Part shown: positions 16,969 through 25,459 of the stretch, in pieces | How positions within the stretch are numbered: the stretch's first letter is position 1 | How the letters are laid out: the number at the start of each line of letters is the position of its first letter | From: Mesorhizobium sp. GbtcB19 | GTDB taxonomy: Bacteria > Pseudomonadota > Alphaproteobacteria > Rhizobiales > Rhizobiaceae | NCBI RefSeq assembly: GCF_019091085.1 | Contig: NZ_JAGXJY010000001.1 | Coordinates: 682,001 to 746,000 of the forward strand | Reading direction: 5' to 3' | Length of the DNA: 64,000 bases | The notes under the pieces: generated by a model | The model's database searches: none | Seen by the model: the letters and a program-made list of their open reading frames with translations, nothing else | What the model was told of the DNA's origin: nothing | Position numbers and translations under genes: made by a program

Positions 16969-17681
16969 CCATCGAACATTGCGTCATCATCGGCGGCTCA
17001 TCCGGCATCGGCCTGGCCACGGCCAGGCGTCTGGTCAGCCCGGCCATGAAAGTGACGATCACCGGCCGCAACGAGGAGAAGCTGAAGAGCGCCTGGAAGA
17101 GCCTCGACGGCACCGCCGACAAGGCCGCCTTCGACGCCACCAAGCCGGATGAGGTCCGGCAGTTTTTCGCCGAGCTCGGGCCGTTCGATCACCTGGTTCT
17201 CGCCGCCAGCGGCGGCAAGGGGCTGGGGCCGTTCGCGACGCTCGATCTCGCCGATATCGGCAGCGGCGTCGAGGAAAAGATCCGGCCGCAATTGTCCTGT
17301 TTGCAGGCGGCCCTGCCGACCTTGAACAGAGCCGGATCGGTGACCTTCATCTCGGCCGTCTCGGCGCAGATCGCAGCGCCCGGCGTCGCCGGCATCGGCG
17401 CCATCAACGGCATGCTTTTGACCGTCGCGCCGATCCTGGCGGTCGAGCTGAAGCCGCTGCGCGTCAATGTCGTGGCGCCGGGCGTCATCGACACGCCGTG
17501 GTGGGACTTCCTGCCGGACGACCAGCGGCAGGCGGTGTTTGCCGAATATGCCGGCAAGACGCCTGTCGGCCGCATCGGACGCGCCGAGGATGTCGCCGAA
17601 GCGATTGCCTTCCTCGTCTCCAACGGCTTCATGACCGGCCAAGTGCTGACCTGCGACGGCGGCCTGCGCTTCGCCGCGTAA
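16965..17681 (+). CDS. Atypical SDR-fold protein lacking the catalytic Tyr-Lys pair
   Basis: A 238-residue SDR with an intact cofactor motif GGSSGIG at 10-16 and the late VNVVAPGVIDTPWW segment. Where YxxxK should lie it has I144 and N148 (GIGAINGM). The fold and dinucleotide binding are probably kept, while classical dehydrogenase chemistry is doubtful. It overlaps the preceding SDR by four bases (ATGA), so the two are coupled and may form a complex or act on the same substrate. Confidence 0.82.
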   Translation: MTIEHCVIIGGSSGIGLATARRLVSPAMKVTITGRNEEKLKSAWKSLDGTADKAAFDATKPDEVRQFFAELGPFDHLVLAASGGKGLGPFATLDLADIGSGVEEKIRPQLSCLQAALPTLNRAGSVTFISAVSAQIAAPGVAGIGAINGMLLTVAPILAVELKPLRVNVVAPGVIDTPWWDFLPDDQRQAVFAEYAGKTPVGRIGRAEDVAEAIAFLVSNGFMTGQVLTCDGGLRFAA

Positions 17682-17692
17682 TCGCCAACGGA

Positions 17693-18187
17693 TCAATTGG
17701 AAATGAGGCCGGGCAGGAAGGCTAGTAGGAACAGCCCGGCAACAATCGCATACCAGACAATCAGATGGATCGCCTTCGTCAGCCGGCGGCCCACCTCGCG
17801 TGCCCGCTTCGGGTGAAGCGGATCGTAGATCACCTCGACCGGAGCGCCGACAGTCCCGGTCGTTCTGTTGACCGGCAGATGCGAGTCGAAACGCCACATC
17901 TTGCCCTGCCGGTCGGCGAATTCGATGACCGGCGTGTCCGGCCCGTCACTCGACTTGTCGATGCTGACCACCCTGCCGGTGGCAAAGGCGCCGCGTCGCC
18001 TCAGCATGGCGTCGCCATAGGTCTGTATGGCGAGGATCGACAGGAAGAAGACGCCGCACAGAAAACACCAGATCTGGATGTCGCTCGGATGCCCGCCAAA
18101 TGCTTCGGCGATTGCCCGAAACGGGAACAGCGCCTGGTGGGCGACGTCAGAAACGCGCGTCCAGAATGCAGTCCAGCTCTGCTCCAT
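17693..18187 (-). CDS. DUF3592 membrane protein
   Basis: A 164-residue protein with two hydrophobic segments (about 38-58 and 140-162) and a central extracytoplasmic or cytosolic beta-rich domain. That domain has GRVVSIDKSSDG, the PVIEF strand and VEVIYDPLHPKRA, the hallmark of DUF3592. Function unknown. It ends 11 bp from the convergent SDR gene and is probably monocistronic. Confidence 0.75.
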   Translation of the reverse strand: MEQSWTAFWTRVSDVAHQALFPFRAIAEAFGGHPSDIQIWCFLCGVFFLSILAIQTYGDAMLRRRGAFATGRVVSIDKSSDGPDTPVIEFADRQGKMWRFDSHLPVNRTTGTVGAPVEVIYDPLHPKRAREVGRRLTKAIHLIVWYAIVAGLFLLAFLPGLISN

Positions 18188-18322
18188 CGCCGTTCTACCC
18201 GCGCCAACCCGCGGCTTTCATACAGGACAATCGCGACGGAGCGATTAACGCCGGACCGTCAATTGCGCCGACCGTCAGGCGGATTCAGAATCTCGTTCTG
18301 AAGATTCTCAAATATGTCATTG

Positions 18323-18355
18323 AAAAAGCGTGCGCCCGTCACGAGCCCACGCTTT
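18323..18355 (-). terminator. Intrinsic terminator after the ahpD-like gene
   Basis: On the minus strand AAAGCGTG pairs with CACGCTTT around a GC-rich loop, and the stem runs directly into a T-run. It begins 12 bases after the stop of the AhpD-like gene. Confidence 0.6.
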
Positions 18356-18367
18356 CGATGGATAAAC

Positions 18368-18826
18368 TCAAGCAGCCTTGGCGGCCGGCATCGGATGAAT
18401 GGCGTGGAACGGAATGCACAGCCGGTTCCAGGTGTTGATCATGCCGAGCGCGACCGAGAGCTTGACCAGTTCCTCTTCCGAGAAATGCTTCAGCGTGCTG
18501 GCGTAGAGCTCGTCCGATACGCCATGGTCAGCAATCAGCGTCACGGCTTCGGTCCAGGCGAAGGCGGCGCGCTCGCGCTCGGAAAACAGCGGCGATTCCT
18601 TCCAGGCGGCGACCAGATAGAGCCGGGTCTCGGTCTCTCCGTCGCGTCTCGCCTCGCGGCTGTGCATTTCGACGCAATACGAGCAGCCGTTGATTTGCGA
18701 GGCCCTGAGCTTGATCAGGTGGAGCAGGCTCACTTCCAGCCCGCATTCGTCCACGGCCTTGTTGAGCGCCGACACCGCCTTCATGATCTCAGGCGCCTTG
18801 GCAAAGAACTGCAGTCTCGGTTTCAT
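18368..18826 (-). CDS. Carboxymuconolactone decarboxylase / AhpD-like alkylhydroperoxidase
   Basis: A 152-residue all-helical AhpD-fold protein. The redox motif is NGCSYCVEMH, with C48, C51 and H55 in the CxxC(x3)H arrangement of peroxidase-active AhpD proteins. It probably reduces organic peroxides with electrons from an external thiol system. It is directly downstream (33 bp) of an Rrf2 regulator on the same strand, a common pairing that suggests redox- or NO-responsive control. Confidence 0.87.
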   Translation of the reverse strand: MKPRLQFFAKAPEIMKAVSALNKAVDECGLEVSLLHLIKLRASQINGCSYCVEMHSREARRDGETETRLYLVAAWKESPLFSERERAAFAWTEAVTLIADHGVSDELYASTLKHFSEEELVKLSVALGMINTWNRLCIPFHAIHPMPAAKAA

Positions 18827-18859
18827 CGTCTTTCCTTCCAGGTTTGGGTGGGTTTGGGT

Positions 18860-19378
18860 TCAGATCTGCTTGGGTGCAGCGGATTTCTGCGGCCGCTGGT
18901 GGCGCTCGACGAAGGCGCAGCTCGCGGCATAGGATCGCGGATCGCCTTCCGCGGCGTATTCGGCCACGATGTCGGACAGCTTCACTTCGGCGAGCGCTGC
19001 GCGATAGGCGCGCTCGGCCTTCAGCATCGCGGCATTGATGCCGCAAGGTTTGACATAGGCCGAGGCATCGATCTTGACCGGGCCGCGCTGGCGGATTTCG
19101 CCACAGCGGAACGCGGGCTCCCTGCCCTCGACCGCCAGCACGATATCGAGCAGCGTGATCTGTTCCGCCGCTCGCGCCAGCCGGTAACCGCCCGCCGGCC
19201 CCGGCACCGATTCCAGGATGCGCCCCGCCGTGAGTTGGTTGAGATGTTTCAGCAGATAGCTCGGCGACAGTCCGAAACATTCCGCGAGTGCCGCGCCGGA
19301 CATGGTGCTGTTGCCGTCGACGCTGGCCAGCGTCGCCGCGCAGTGGATGGCCGCCTCAACGCCCTCGCCCAGCTTCAT
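18860..19378 (-). CDS. Rrf2-family transcriptional regulator next to ahpD-like gene
   Basis: A 172-residue Rrf2 winged-helix protein; the wing contains GPAGGYRLARAAEQITLLDIV. In the region where IscR/NsrR hold an Fe-S cluster it has only C92 and C112 (C13 and C34 lie elsewhere), so a canonical three-Cys cluster is not evident and thiol switching is an alternative. It likely controls itself and the AhpD-like gene. A perfect TTATCCTGGATAA palindrome lies 30 bp upstream of its start. Confidence 0.86.
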   Translation of the reverse strand: MKLGEGVEAAIHCAATLASVDGNSTMSGAALAECFGLSPSYLLKHLNQLTAGRILESVPGPAGGYRLARAAEQITLLDIVLAVEGREPAFRCGEIRQRGPVKIDASAYVKPCGINAAMLKAERAYRAALAEVKLSDIVAEYAAEGDPRSYAASCAFVERHQRPQKSAAPKQI

Positions 19379-19407
19379 GATGCCGATCTCCTGTTCTTGG
19401 ATATCTT

Positions 19408-19420
19408 TTATCCTGGATAA
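19408..19420. promoter_or_regulatory. TTATCCTGGATAA operator candidate
   Basis: A 13-bp perfect palindrome in AT-rich DNA just upstream of the rrf2-ahpD unit, the usual place for an autoregulatory Rrf2 site. The half-site CCAGGATAA recurs at 16044-16052 in the XRE/SDR divergent promoter. Confidence 0.5.
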
Positions 19421-19502
19421 TTTTTATCTGCAATAGAGAAATGCGAATTGCTGCGCCAATTCACAACGGCAGTTTGAGAGAGAAAGGGCCCTCGCAGGAC
19501 TT

Positions 19503-19720
19503 GGGTTCCTCGCACCCCGCAAAGCGGGGGAGAGGTGGCCCGGCGAAGCCGGGACGGAGAGGGGGACACCCTCTGCGAAGTCAGAGCCGGTGAAGAATGT
19601 GGTGCTAGCAAGATAAACAGGCGATCAGGAGCCCGGGGCTAGCTCTCAGCCGTCCCGAAGGCCCCTCTCCGTCCCGGCTTCGCCGGGCCACCTCTCCCCA
19701 CTTCGTGGGGCGAGGAACCC
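19503..19720. repeat. Inverted pair of palindromic repeats upstream of preA's stop
   Basis: Copies at 19503-19565 and 19662-19720 face each other across about 96 bp. Both contain an ACCCCG/CGGGGG-type hairpin, GGTGGCCCGGCGAAGCCGGG and an AGAGGGG edge, the same plan as the repeats around DUF559. They fill most of the 361-bp gap between the rrf2 and preA genes; no gene is seen in the spacer. Confidence 0.8.
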
Positions 19721-19739
19721 GAATTCTCCGAAGGCAGCC

Positions 19740-21059
19740 CTACTCCGCCGCCACCTTGGCCATCGGATTGTTGGGGTGCGTCGTCCAGTTGGCGTAGATC
19801 GGCGACACCGGCTTGCCGGTGCGCTGGTCCATCGCGCCGGCCGCCAGCGGCTCCATGGTGATGCAGCCTTCGACCGGGCAGACATTGACGCAGAGATTGC
19901 AGCCGACGCATTCGGCCTCGATCACCTCGAAATGCCTGGCCCCATTGACCATGCTGGTGATCGCCTGGTGCGAGGTGTCCTCGCAGGCGATGTGGCAGCG
20001 GCCGCATTTGATGCAGGCATCCTGGTCGATACGCGCCTTGGCGACATAGTTGAGGTTGAGATACTGCCAGTCGGTGACGTTGGGCGTGGCGCGGCCGATG
20101 ATGTCGGAGAGCGACGCGTGGCCCTTCTCGTCCATCCAATTTTCCAGGCCGGCGATCATCTCCTGCACGATCTTGAAACCATAGGTCATGGCCGCCGTGC
20201 AGACCTGCACATTGCCGGCGCCGAGCGCCATGAATTCGGCCGCGTCGCGCCAGGTGGTGATGCCGCCGATGCCGGAGATCGGCAGGCCGCGGGTTTCCGG
20301 ATCACGCGCGATCTCGGCCACCATGTTCATGGCGATCGGCTTCACCGCCGGGCCGCAATAGCCGCCATGCGAGCCCTTGCCGTCGATGGTCGGCTGCGGC
20401 GCGAAGCTGTCGAGATCGACGCCGGTGATCGAGTTGATGGTGTTGATCAGTGACACCGCGTCTGTGCCGCCGGCGTGCGCCGCCCGCGCGGGCTTGCGGA
20501 TGTCGGTAATGTTGGGCGTCAGCTTGGTGATGACGGGCATGCGCGTGTACTGCTTGCACCAGCGCACCACCATCTCGATATATTCCGGCACCTGGCCGAC
20601 CGCCGATCCCATGCCGCGCTCGCTCATGCCGTGCGGACAGCCGAAATTGAGCTCGATCCCGTCGGCGCCGGTCTCCTCGACCAGCGGCAGGATCGCCTTC
20701 CAGCTTTCCTCCACGCAAGGCACCATGATCGAGGCGATCAGCGCCCGGTCCGGCCAGTTCATCTTGACCTGCTTCATCTCGCGCAAATTGGTCTGCAGGT
20801 CGCGGTCGGTGATCAGCTCGATGTTGTTGAGGCCAAGCAGGCGGCGGTCGGCGCCCCAGATCGCGCCGTAGCGCGGACCGTTGACGTTGACGACCGGCGG
20901 GCCCTCTTCGCCCAGCGTCTTCCACACCACGCCGCCCCAGCCCGCCTTGAAGGCGCGCTCGACATTGTAGGCCTTGTCGGTCGGCGGCGCCGAGGCCAGC
21001 CAGAACGGATTGGGCGACTTGATGCCAATGAAATTGTTGCGGATGTCTGCCATGCTCAT
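19740..21059 (-). CDS. preA: NAD-dependent dihydropyrimidine dehydrogenase, catalytic subunit
   Basis: A 439-residue subunit. An FMN-binding dihydroorotate-dehydrogenase-like barrel (about 5-320) has the ELNFGCPHGMSERGMG loop, in which C141 corresponds to the catalytic segment. A C-terminal ferredoxin domain carries two 4Fe-4S motifs: C349/C352/C355/C359 and C384/C387/C390/C394. With PreT it reduces uracil and thymine to the dihydro forms, the first catabolic step. It overlaps preT by four bases and is translated after it. Confidence 0.94.
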   Translation of the reverse strand: MSMADIRNNFIGIKSPNPFWLASAPPTDKAYNVERAFKAGWGGVVWKTLGEEGPPVVNVNGPRYGAIWGADRRLLGLNNIELITDRDLQTNLREMKQVKMNWPDRALIASIMVPCVEESWKAILPLVEETGADGIELNFGCPHGMSERGMGSAVGQVPEYIEMVVRWCKQYTRMPVITKLTPNITDIRKPARAAHAGGTDAVSLINTINSITGVDLDSFAPQPTIDGKGSHGGYCGPAVKPIAMNMVAEIARDPETRGLPISGIGGITTWRDAAEFMALGAGNVQVCTAAMTYGFKIVQEMIAGLENWMDEKGHASLSDIIGRATPNVTDWQYLNLNYVAKARIDQDACIKCGRCHIACEDTSHQAITSMVNGARHFEVIEAECVGCNLCVNVCPVEGCITMEPLAAGAMDQRTGKPVSPIYANWTTHPNNPMAKVAAE

Positions 21060-22420
21060 GCCCTCCCGTTAGAGGTCAATGCCCGATGGATGCTCTCGGC
21101 CGCGTCGCGCCCTTGCGCCACCGCCGATACGGTGAGGTCGTCGCCGCCGAAGATGCAGTCGCCGCCGGCCCAGACTTTCGCCAGCGAGGTGCGGCCTTCG
21201 GCATCGACCTTGATGCGGCCGCCTTCGAGTTCGATCGCCTCCTCGCTGCCGTTGAGATGCGCCGGCACGAAACTCTGGCCGATCGCCTTGAACACCTGGT
21301 CGGCGACGAGCGTCAGCCGTTCGCCCGTGCCGGCGAGCTTGTCGCCGCTCAATGCCGTGTATTCGAGCTCGATCCCAGAAACCTTGCCGTTCTCGGCAAT
21401 GACGCGCTTCGGCTGCAGCCAGTGGCGGATGGTGACGCCGTTGGCGGCGGCCAGATCCTGCTCGAAACCGGAAGCGTTCATATGCTCCTGGCCACGGCGA
21501 TAGCAGATCGTCACTTCCTCCGCGCCGAGCAGCTTCGATTGCACGGCGGCGTCGACCGCCGTCATGCCGCCGCCGATGACGACGACGCGCCGGCCGACCG
21601 GCAGGCTGGAAAGGTCGCTTGCCTGGCGCAGTTCGGCGATGAACTCGACCGCATTGGTGACGCCGTCGGCATCCTCGCCGTCGGCGCGCAGCGCATTGAC
21701 GCCGCCAAGCCCCATGCCGAGGAACACCGCGTCGTAGTTGCGCATCAGGTCGGCCAGCTGGAAGTCGCGACCGAGCGCCTTGCCGTTCTGGATGTCGATG
21801 CCGCCGATCGCGGTGACGTAGTCGACCTCGGCCTGGGCGAAATCGTCGACGCTCTTATAGGCGGCAATGCCATATTCGTTGAGACCGCCGGCCTTCGGCC
21901 GCGCCTCGAGGATCGTCACCTCATGGCCGTGGCGGGCAAGACGATGCGCCGCCGCCAGCCCGGCCGGCCCGGCACCGACCACGGCAATGCTCTTGCCCGT
22001 CGCTTCGGCGCGCTTGTAGAACTGCTTGTCCTCGCTCATGGCGACATCGGTGGCGTAGCGCTGCAGCCGGCCGATCTGCACCGGCTTGCCTTCCGCCACC
22101 TCGCGCACGCAGACCTCTTCGCATAGCGTCTCGGTCGGGCAGACGCGGGCGCACATGCCGCCCAGGATGTTCTGGTCGAAGATCGTCTTGGCCGAGCCAA
22201 GCGGATTGCCGGTCGCGATCTGGCGGATGAACAGCGGGATGTCGATCGAGGTCGGACACGCATTCATGCACGGCGCATCGTAGCAGAAATAGCATCGATC
22301 GGATTCGACCAGCGCCTCATGATGGTCCAGCGGCGGGTGCAGATCGGAAAAATTGTCGGCATATTGCTCGGAAGACAGCCTGCCGCCGGCAATGCCTTCG
22401 ATGAAATGACCAGTCGCCAT
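21056..22420 (-). CDS. preT: NAD-dependent dihydropyrimidine dehydrogenase, electron-transfer subunit
   Basis: A 454-residue flavoprotein related to the glutamate synthase small subunit. N-terminal Fe-S cysteines are C43/C46/C51/C55 and C90/C94/C100/C104. The FAD site GAGPAG is at 149-154, with a second dinucleotide motif IGGGMTAVD further on. It passes electrons between NAD(H) and PreA. ATG 22420 has AGGGGA seven bases upstream and gives the family N-terminus; a GTG 13 codons earlier is less likely. Confidence 0.93.
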   Translation of the reverse strand: MATGHFIEGIAGGRLSSEQYADNFSDLHPPLDHHEALVESDRCYFCYDAPCMNACPTSIDIPLFIRQIATGNPLGSAKTIFDQNILGGMCARVCPTETLCEEVCVREVAEGKPVQIGRLQRYATDVAMSEDKQFYKRAEATGKSIAVVGAGPAGLAAAHRLARHGHEVTILEARPKAGGLNEYGIAAYKSVDDFAQAEVDYVTAIGGIDIQNGKALGRDFQLADLMRNYDAVFLGMGLGGVNALRADGEDADGVTNAVEFIAELRQASDLSSLPVGRRVVVIGGGMTAVDAAVQSKLLGAEEVTICYRRGQEHMNASGFEQDLAAANGVTIRHWLQPKRVIAENGKVSGIELEYTALSGDKLAGTGERLTLVADQVFKAIGQSFVPAHLNGSEEAIELEGGRIKVDAEGRTSLAKVWAGGDCIFGGDDLTVSAVAQGRDAAESIHRALTSNGRA

Positions 22421-22469
22421 TCCAGTTCCCCTTGTTGTCGTTTTGGGGAAGGCTAGCACGTTTTATTTT

Positions 22470-22485
22470 TTTATCAATTGGTCAA
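22470..22485. promoter_or_regulatory. RutR-type operator in front of preT-preA
   Basis: TTTATCAATTGGTCAA agrees with the E. coli RutR box at 12 of 14 defined positions. It lies 50 bp upstream of the preT start in an AT-rich promoter-like stretch, 8 kb from the two RutR-like regulator genes. Confidence 0.6.
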
Positions 22486-22534
22486 TTTTCGGCCAAGTCA
22501 CTGTAATGGCTGGACAAAAACATGATAGTTTCAG

Positions 22535-23269
22535 TCATATTATAGCCGCCCCGGTAACCCCTGCGGCATCAAGGCTTGTGATCCTATGGCCGTGGATCGA
22601 CCGGATCTCATCCGCGACCAGTTCCTGCAGCCGCCACAGATTGCGGTCATGGATGCCGAAGGTCTCGAGGTGGCTGACGGTGTTGTAGAGATATTCAGCG
22701 CCGGAACCGACATGGCCGCACGCGCGCGCCAGCACCCAAGCCACCTTCTCCAGCGGCTGCCCGAGTGACGTGCCCCTGCCGGTCACGCCAACCCAGAAGC
22801 CCAATGCCCGCAGCCGCCCTTGCGCCGTGCGCACCGGAACCCATCTGACCGAGGCGACGCTCTCGTGATCGTCGATCTCACGTCGCAGCAGCCTTTCGAT
22901 CTGGGCAGCCTTCTCGCCGTTCGGCAGGCGGTAGATGACGCCGTCGCAGCGCCCACCGCGTTCGAGCGCCATCATCAGCCCCGGCTGCGCGGCGCTGCCT
23001 CTCCAGCGAACCAGGTCGAGGCAGAACGAGCGGTGCCAACCATGGGCCGAAGCGCGCAACTGCTCGACAGACTCGAAGGCCGGCTTCCAGATCAGCGAAC
23101 CATAGGCGAACACCCAGAGCGGACCCTCGTCGGCTTCACCGGCGAGACGAGCAGCGAGGGCGCTGAAATCGTCGTCGCTGAGCTGCGTCCACTCCCCGCT
23201 CGGACCGGGATCGACCTCCTCGCGGTGGCAGAGCGCGACAAGCTCAGGCGTGAGCGACATTCGACGCAT
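22535..23269 (-). CDS. ChaC-like gamma-glutamylcyclotransferase
   Basis: A 244-residue protein with the substrate-binding FAYGSLIW motif at 54-61 and downstream blocks WHRSFCLD, GGRCDGVIYRLP and EYLYNTVSHLETFGIHD that mark the ChaC glutathione-specific group. It releases 5-oxoproline from glutathione or gamma-glutamyl peptides in the cytoplasm. ATG 23269 was chosen because AGAGGGG stands ten bases upstream; ATGs three codons downstream or nine codons upstream are possible. No functional link with preT, which points the same way 114 bp upstream of its stop side. Confidence 0.87.
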   Translation of the reverse strand: MRRMSLTPELVALCHREEVDPGPSGEWTQLSDDDFSALAARLAGEADEGPLWVFAYGSLIWKPAFESVEQLRASAHGWHRSFCLDLVRWRGSAAQPGLMMALERGGRCDGVIYRLPNGEKAAQIERLLRREIDDHESVASVRWVPVRTAQGRLRALGFWVGVTGRGTSLGQPLEKVAWVLARACGHVGSGAEYLYNTVSHLETFGIHDRNLWRLQELVADEIRSIHGHRITSLDAAGVTGAAII

Positions 23270-23446
23270 GGAAGGCAAACCCCTCTTTGAATCCAAGCAA
23301 AGTCGAAAACCCTCGGATACGCAAGATCGCCGGTCCAGAGCCTTGCCGTTCCCGATTTCTGGACCAGATGTCGGATTTCTGTCGCCAGGATCGTCCTAAG
23401 ATGGATCGAACCGCGATCGCTGCCTGAACCGGTGAGGAGACCGACC

Positions 23447-24223
23447 ATGCCGAATGCCCCAACGCCTTTCTTCTGGTACGAACTGATGACCACCGACCTC
23501 GACGCCGCCGAGGCTTTTTACACCGCAATTGTCGGCTGGAAGGCCGAGCCCTTCGACAAGGCGCCCGGCATGCCCCGCTATATCGTCGTGAACTCCGCCG
23601 TGCGCGGTGTCGGCGGGCTGATGACCATGCCGGAAGACGCCGCCAAGATGGGCATGCCGCCGGCATGGATCGGCTATATCTACACCAAGGACGTCGATGC
23701 CTCGACCGAGGCGCTCAAGCAGGCAGGCGGTGCGGTGCACCGGGCGCCGGACGACATTCCGGGTGTAGGCCGCTTCGCGGTCGTTGCCGACCCGCAAGGC
23801 GCGACTTTCATGTTCCTTCAGCCGAACCAGCCTGACCAGCCGCCGGTGCCGGCGACCACGCTCGGCCATGTCGGCTGGCATGAGCTCTACACCTCCGACT
23901 GGAAAGCCGCCTTCGATTTCTATTCCAGCCAGTTCGGCTGGACGAGCGCCGGCGAGTTCGACATGGGTGAGATGGGTATTTACAAAACCTTTGGCGCCGG
24001 CCCGGACTCCGGTGGCGGCATCATGAACAAACCGCCGCAGATCCCGGTTCCTGTCTGGCAGTTCTATTTCAACGTCGACGCCATCGACGCCGCCGCCAAG
24101 CGCGTCACCGACAATGGCGGCAAGGTCATCATGGGACCGATGGACGTGCCGAGCGGCCAGTGGATCATCCAGTGCCAGGACCCGCAAGGCGCACATTTCG
24201 CCTTGCTGGCGCCGGTGCGCTAG
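23447..24223 (+). CDS. Two-domain VOC (glyoxalase-fold) protein
   Basis: A 258-residue protein made of two tandem vicinal-oxygen-chelate domains (about 5-125 and 135-256). Each begins with a FFWYELMTTD or WHELYTSDW strand and ends with DPQGA.F. Similar proteins are annotated as glyoxalase/bleomycin-resistance-like or as hydroxylase accessory proteins; the reaction is unknown. GAGGAG sits before ATG 23447. Its TAG stop is the first three bases of a 103-bp mosaic element. Confidence 0.82.
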   Translation: MPNAPTPFFWYELMTTDLDAAEAFYTAIVGWKAEPFDKAPGMPRYIVVNSAVRGVGGLMTMPEDAAKMGMPPAWIGYIYTKDVDASTEALKQAGGAVHRAPDDIPGVGRFAVVADPQGATFMFLQPNQPDQPPVPATTLGHVGWHELYTSDWKAAFDFYSSQFGWTSAGEFDMGEMGIYKTFGAGPDSGGGIMNKPPQIPVPVWQFYFNVDAIDAAAKRVTDNGGKVIMGPMDVPSGQWIIQCQDPQGAHFALLAPVR

Positions 24224-24323
24224 AGCAATTCCAGGAAAAGTGTAAGCGGTTTTCCGCCCGGAATTGCGTCAAAACAAAGAGATAGAGCGGTTCATCGTTT
24301 CCGTGAAACGGTGAACCGCTCTA
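24221..24323 (+). repeat. 103-bp rhizobial intergenic mosaic element, copy 1
   Basis: It begins TAGAGCAATTCCAGG, holds two inverted segments (GGAAAA...TTTTCC and a long hairpin around CGTTTCCGTGAAACG), and ends CGCTCTA. The whole is strongly similar to 61858-61960 in reverse orientation, with identical length. It resembles the RIME-type elements known in rhizobia. Its first three bases serve as the VOC gene's stop codon. Confidence 0.85.
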
Positions 24324-24354
24324 TCAGCACTTAATTGGATGGGCTGGCGCCGGA

Positions 24355-24843
24355 TCACTCCGGCGTCAGCACCGCCACCTTCAGATCGGCCTTTTTCGCG
24401 CCGCTGAGCTGGATGATCGCCGCGCCGCCGGCGAGCTTGAAGCGCACGCTCTTGCGAATGCCCGGGCAGGTCTTCACGCCGCTGAAAGCCGCGGATTTTA
24501 CGGTCTTGCCATCCTGCACGACATCGATCCAGGCCTCATCGGACAGGCTGAGCTGGAGCTCACCTTCAGGCGGGACGGTCACATTTGCCGTCGCGCCAAA
24601 CGTGCCGGCAGCCGGCGCACGCTCCGGCGGCACCTCAAAGTTGATCGTGTCGACCGCCGCGAGCGAGAAATCCACCGCTTCCCCGACCGTCAGCTTGGCG
24701 CCCGATTGCGCGGCGGGCGCCTCCGGAAACAGCGCCTGCTCGCGCTCGACCGGCCATTTGAACGCATCGCAGCCGGTATCGGCGGCCATGGCGAAGCTGG
24801 TGCCTGCAAGGATTGCGAAGAGGCCGATGACGACTTTTCTCAT
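24355..24843 (-). CDS. Secreted protein of unknown function
   Basis: A 162-residue exported protein: residues 1-20 are a signal peptide (AMA site), followed by DTGCDAFKWPVERE and a mostly beta-strand domain. There is a second Cys in VKTCPGIRKS, so one disulfide is possible. ATG 24843 gives the signal peptide directly at the N-terminus; an ATG ten codons upstream has a GGGGAGG very close to it. I do not recognise the family. It is convergent with the VOC gene. Confidence 0.65.
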   Translation of the reverse strand: MRKVVIGLFAILAGTSFAMAADTGCDAFKWPVEREQALFPEAPAAQSGAKLTVGEAVDFSLAAVDTINFEVPPERAPAAGTFGATANVTVPPEGELQLSLSDEAWIDVVQDGKTVKSAAFSGVKTCPGIRKSVRFKLAGGAAIIQLSGAKKADLKVAVLTPE

Positions 24844-25028
24844 GATAAGGGAGACTCGCTTGGTTTGATCCATCACCTCCCCAATACAACCATAGGAATA
24901 GATATGCAACCATGGCGAGAAGAAATATGCGGATTGAAACCATAACCGCTCACCGATTGTTGATGGTTGGCCAAGGGAAGTGAGTGGTCCGTCGCCGGGC
25001 GATAATTTAAGGCCCGAGTGGGGGTAAA

Positions 25029-25439
25029 ATGGAGTTTTGGATGAAGCTTTTCGAACGCCTTGCTCAGTACCGGCCGCAGGCGCTGGGCATATTGCGCATC
25101 ATGACCGCACTGCAGTTCATCGAACATGGGTCGCAAAAACTGTTCAACTTCCCGGTCAGCGCAGAGCCGCATGCCCTCACCGGACTGACGACGGCTGCCG
25201 GCATTCTCGAATTCGCCGGCGGCATCCTTTTGGCGCTCGGCCTCTTCACCCGCCCGGTCGCCTTCCTCCTGGCCGGCGAAATGGCGATCGCCTATTTCAT
25301 GGCGCACTTTCCGCGCGACTTCTTTCCGGCCAACAACGGCGGCGACGCTGCCATCCTGTTCTGCTTTGTCTTCCTCTATCTGTTCTTTGCCGGTTCAGGT
25401 GCCTTCGCACTGGACAATCGCGAGAGCGCCAAGGCCTGA
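25029..25439 (+). CDS. DoxX-family membrane protein
   Basis: A 136-residue inner-membrane protein with four predicted helices and the DoxX signatures LRIMTALQFIEHGSQKLF near the start, then GILEFAGGILLALGLFTRP. DoxX-like proteins are linked to redox and thiol stress, and some to quinone oxidoreductase complexes, but this one has no partner gene here. GGGGG five bases ahead of the ATG supports the start. It converges with the DMGDH-like gene, leaving 20 bp. Confidence 0.85.
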   Translation: MEFWMKLFERLAQYRPQALGILRIMTALQFIEHGSQKLFNFPVSAEPHALTGLTTAAGILEFAGGILLALGLFTRPVAFLLAGEMAIAYFMAHFPRDFFPANNGGDAAILFCFVFLYLFFAGSGAFALDNRESAKA

Positions 25440-25459
25440 TGGCGGGATGCGCACCACCG

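Noticed and set aside
21056..22420. Glutamate synthase small subunit instead of preT
   Set aside because: The sequence is related, but overlap with preA and the uracil-pathway setting fit PreT.
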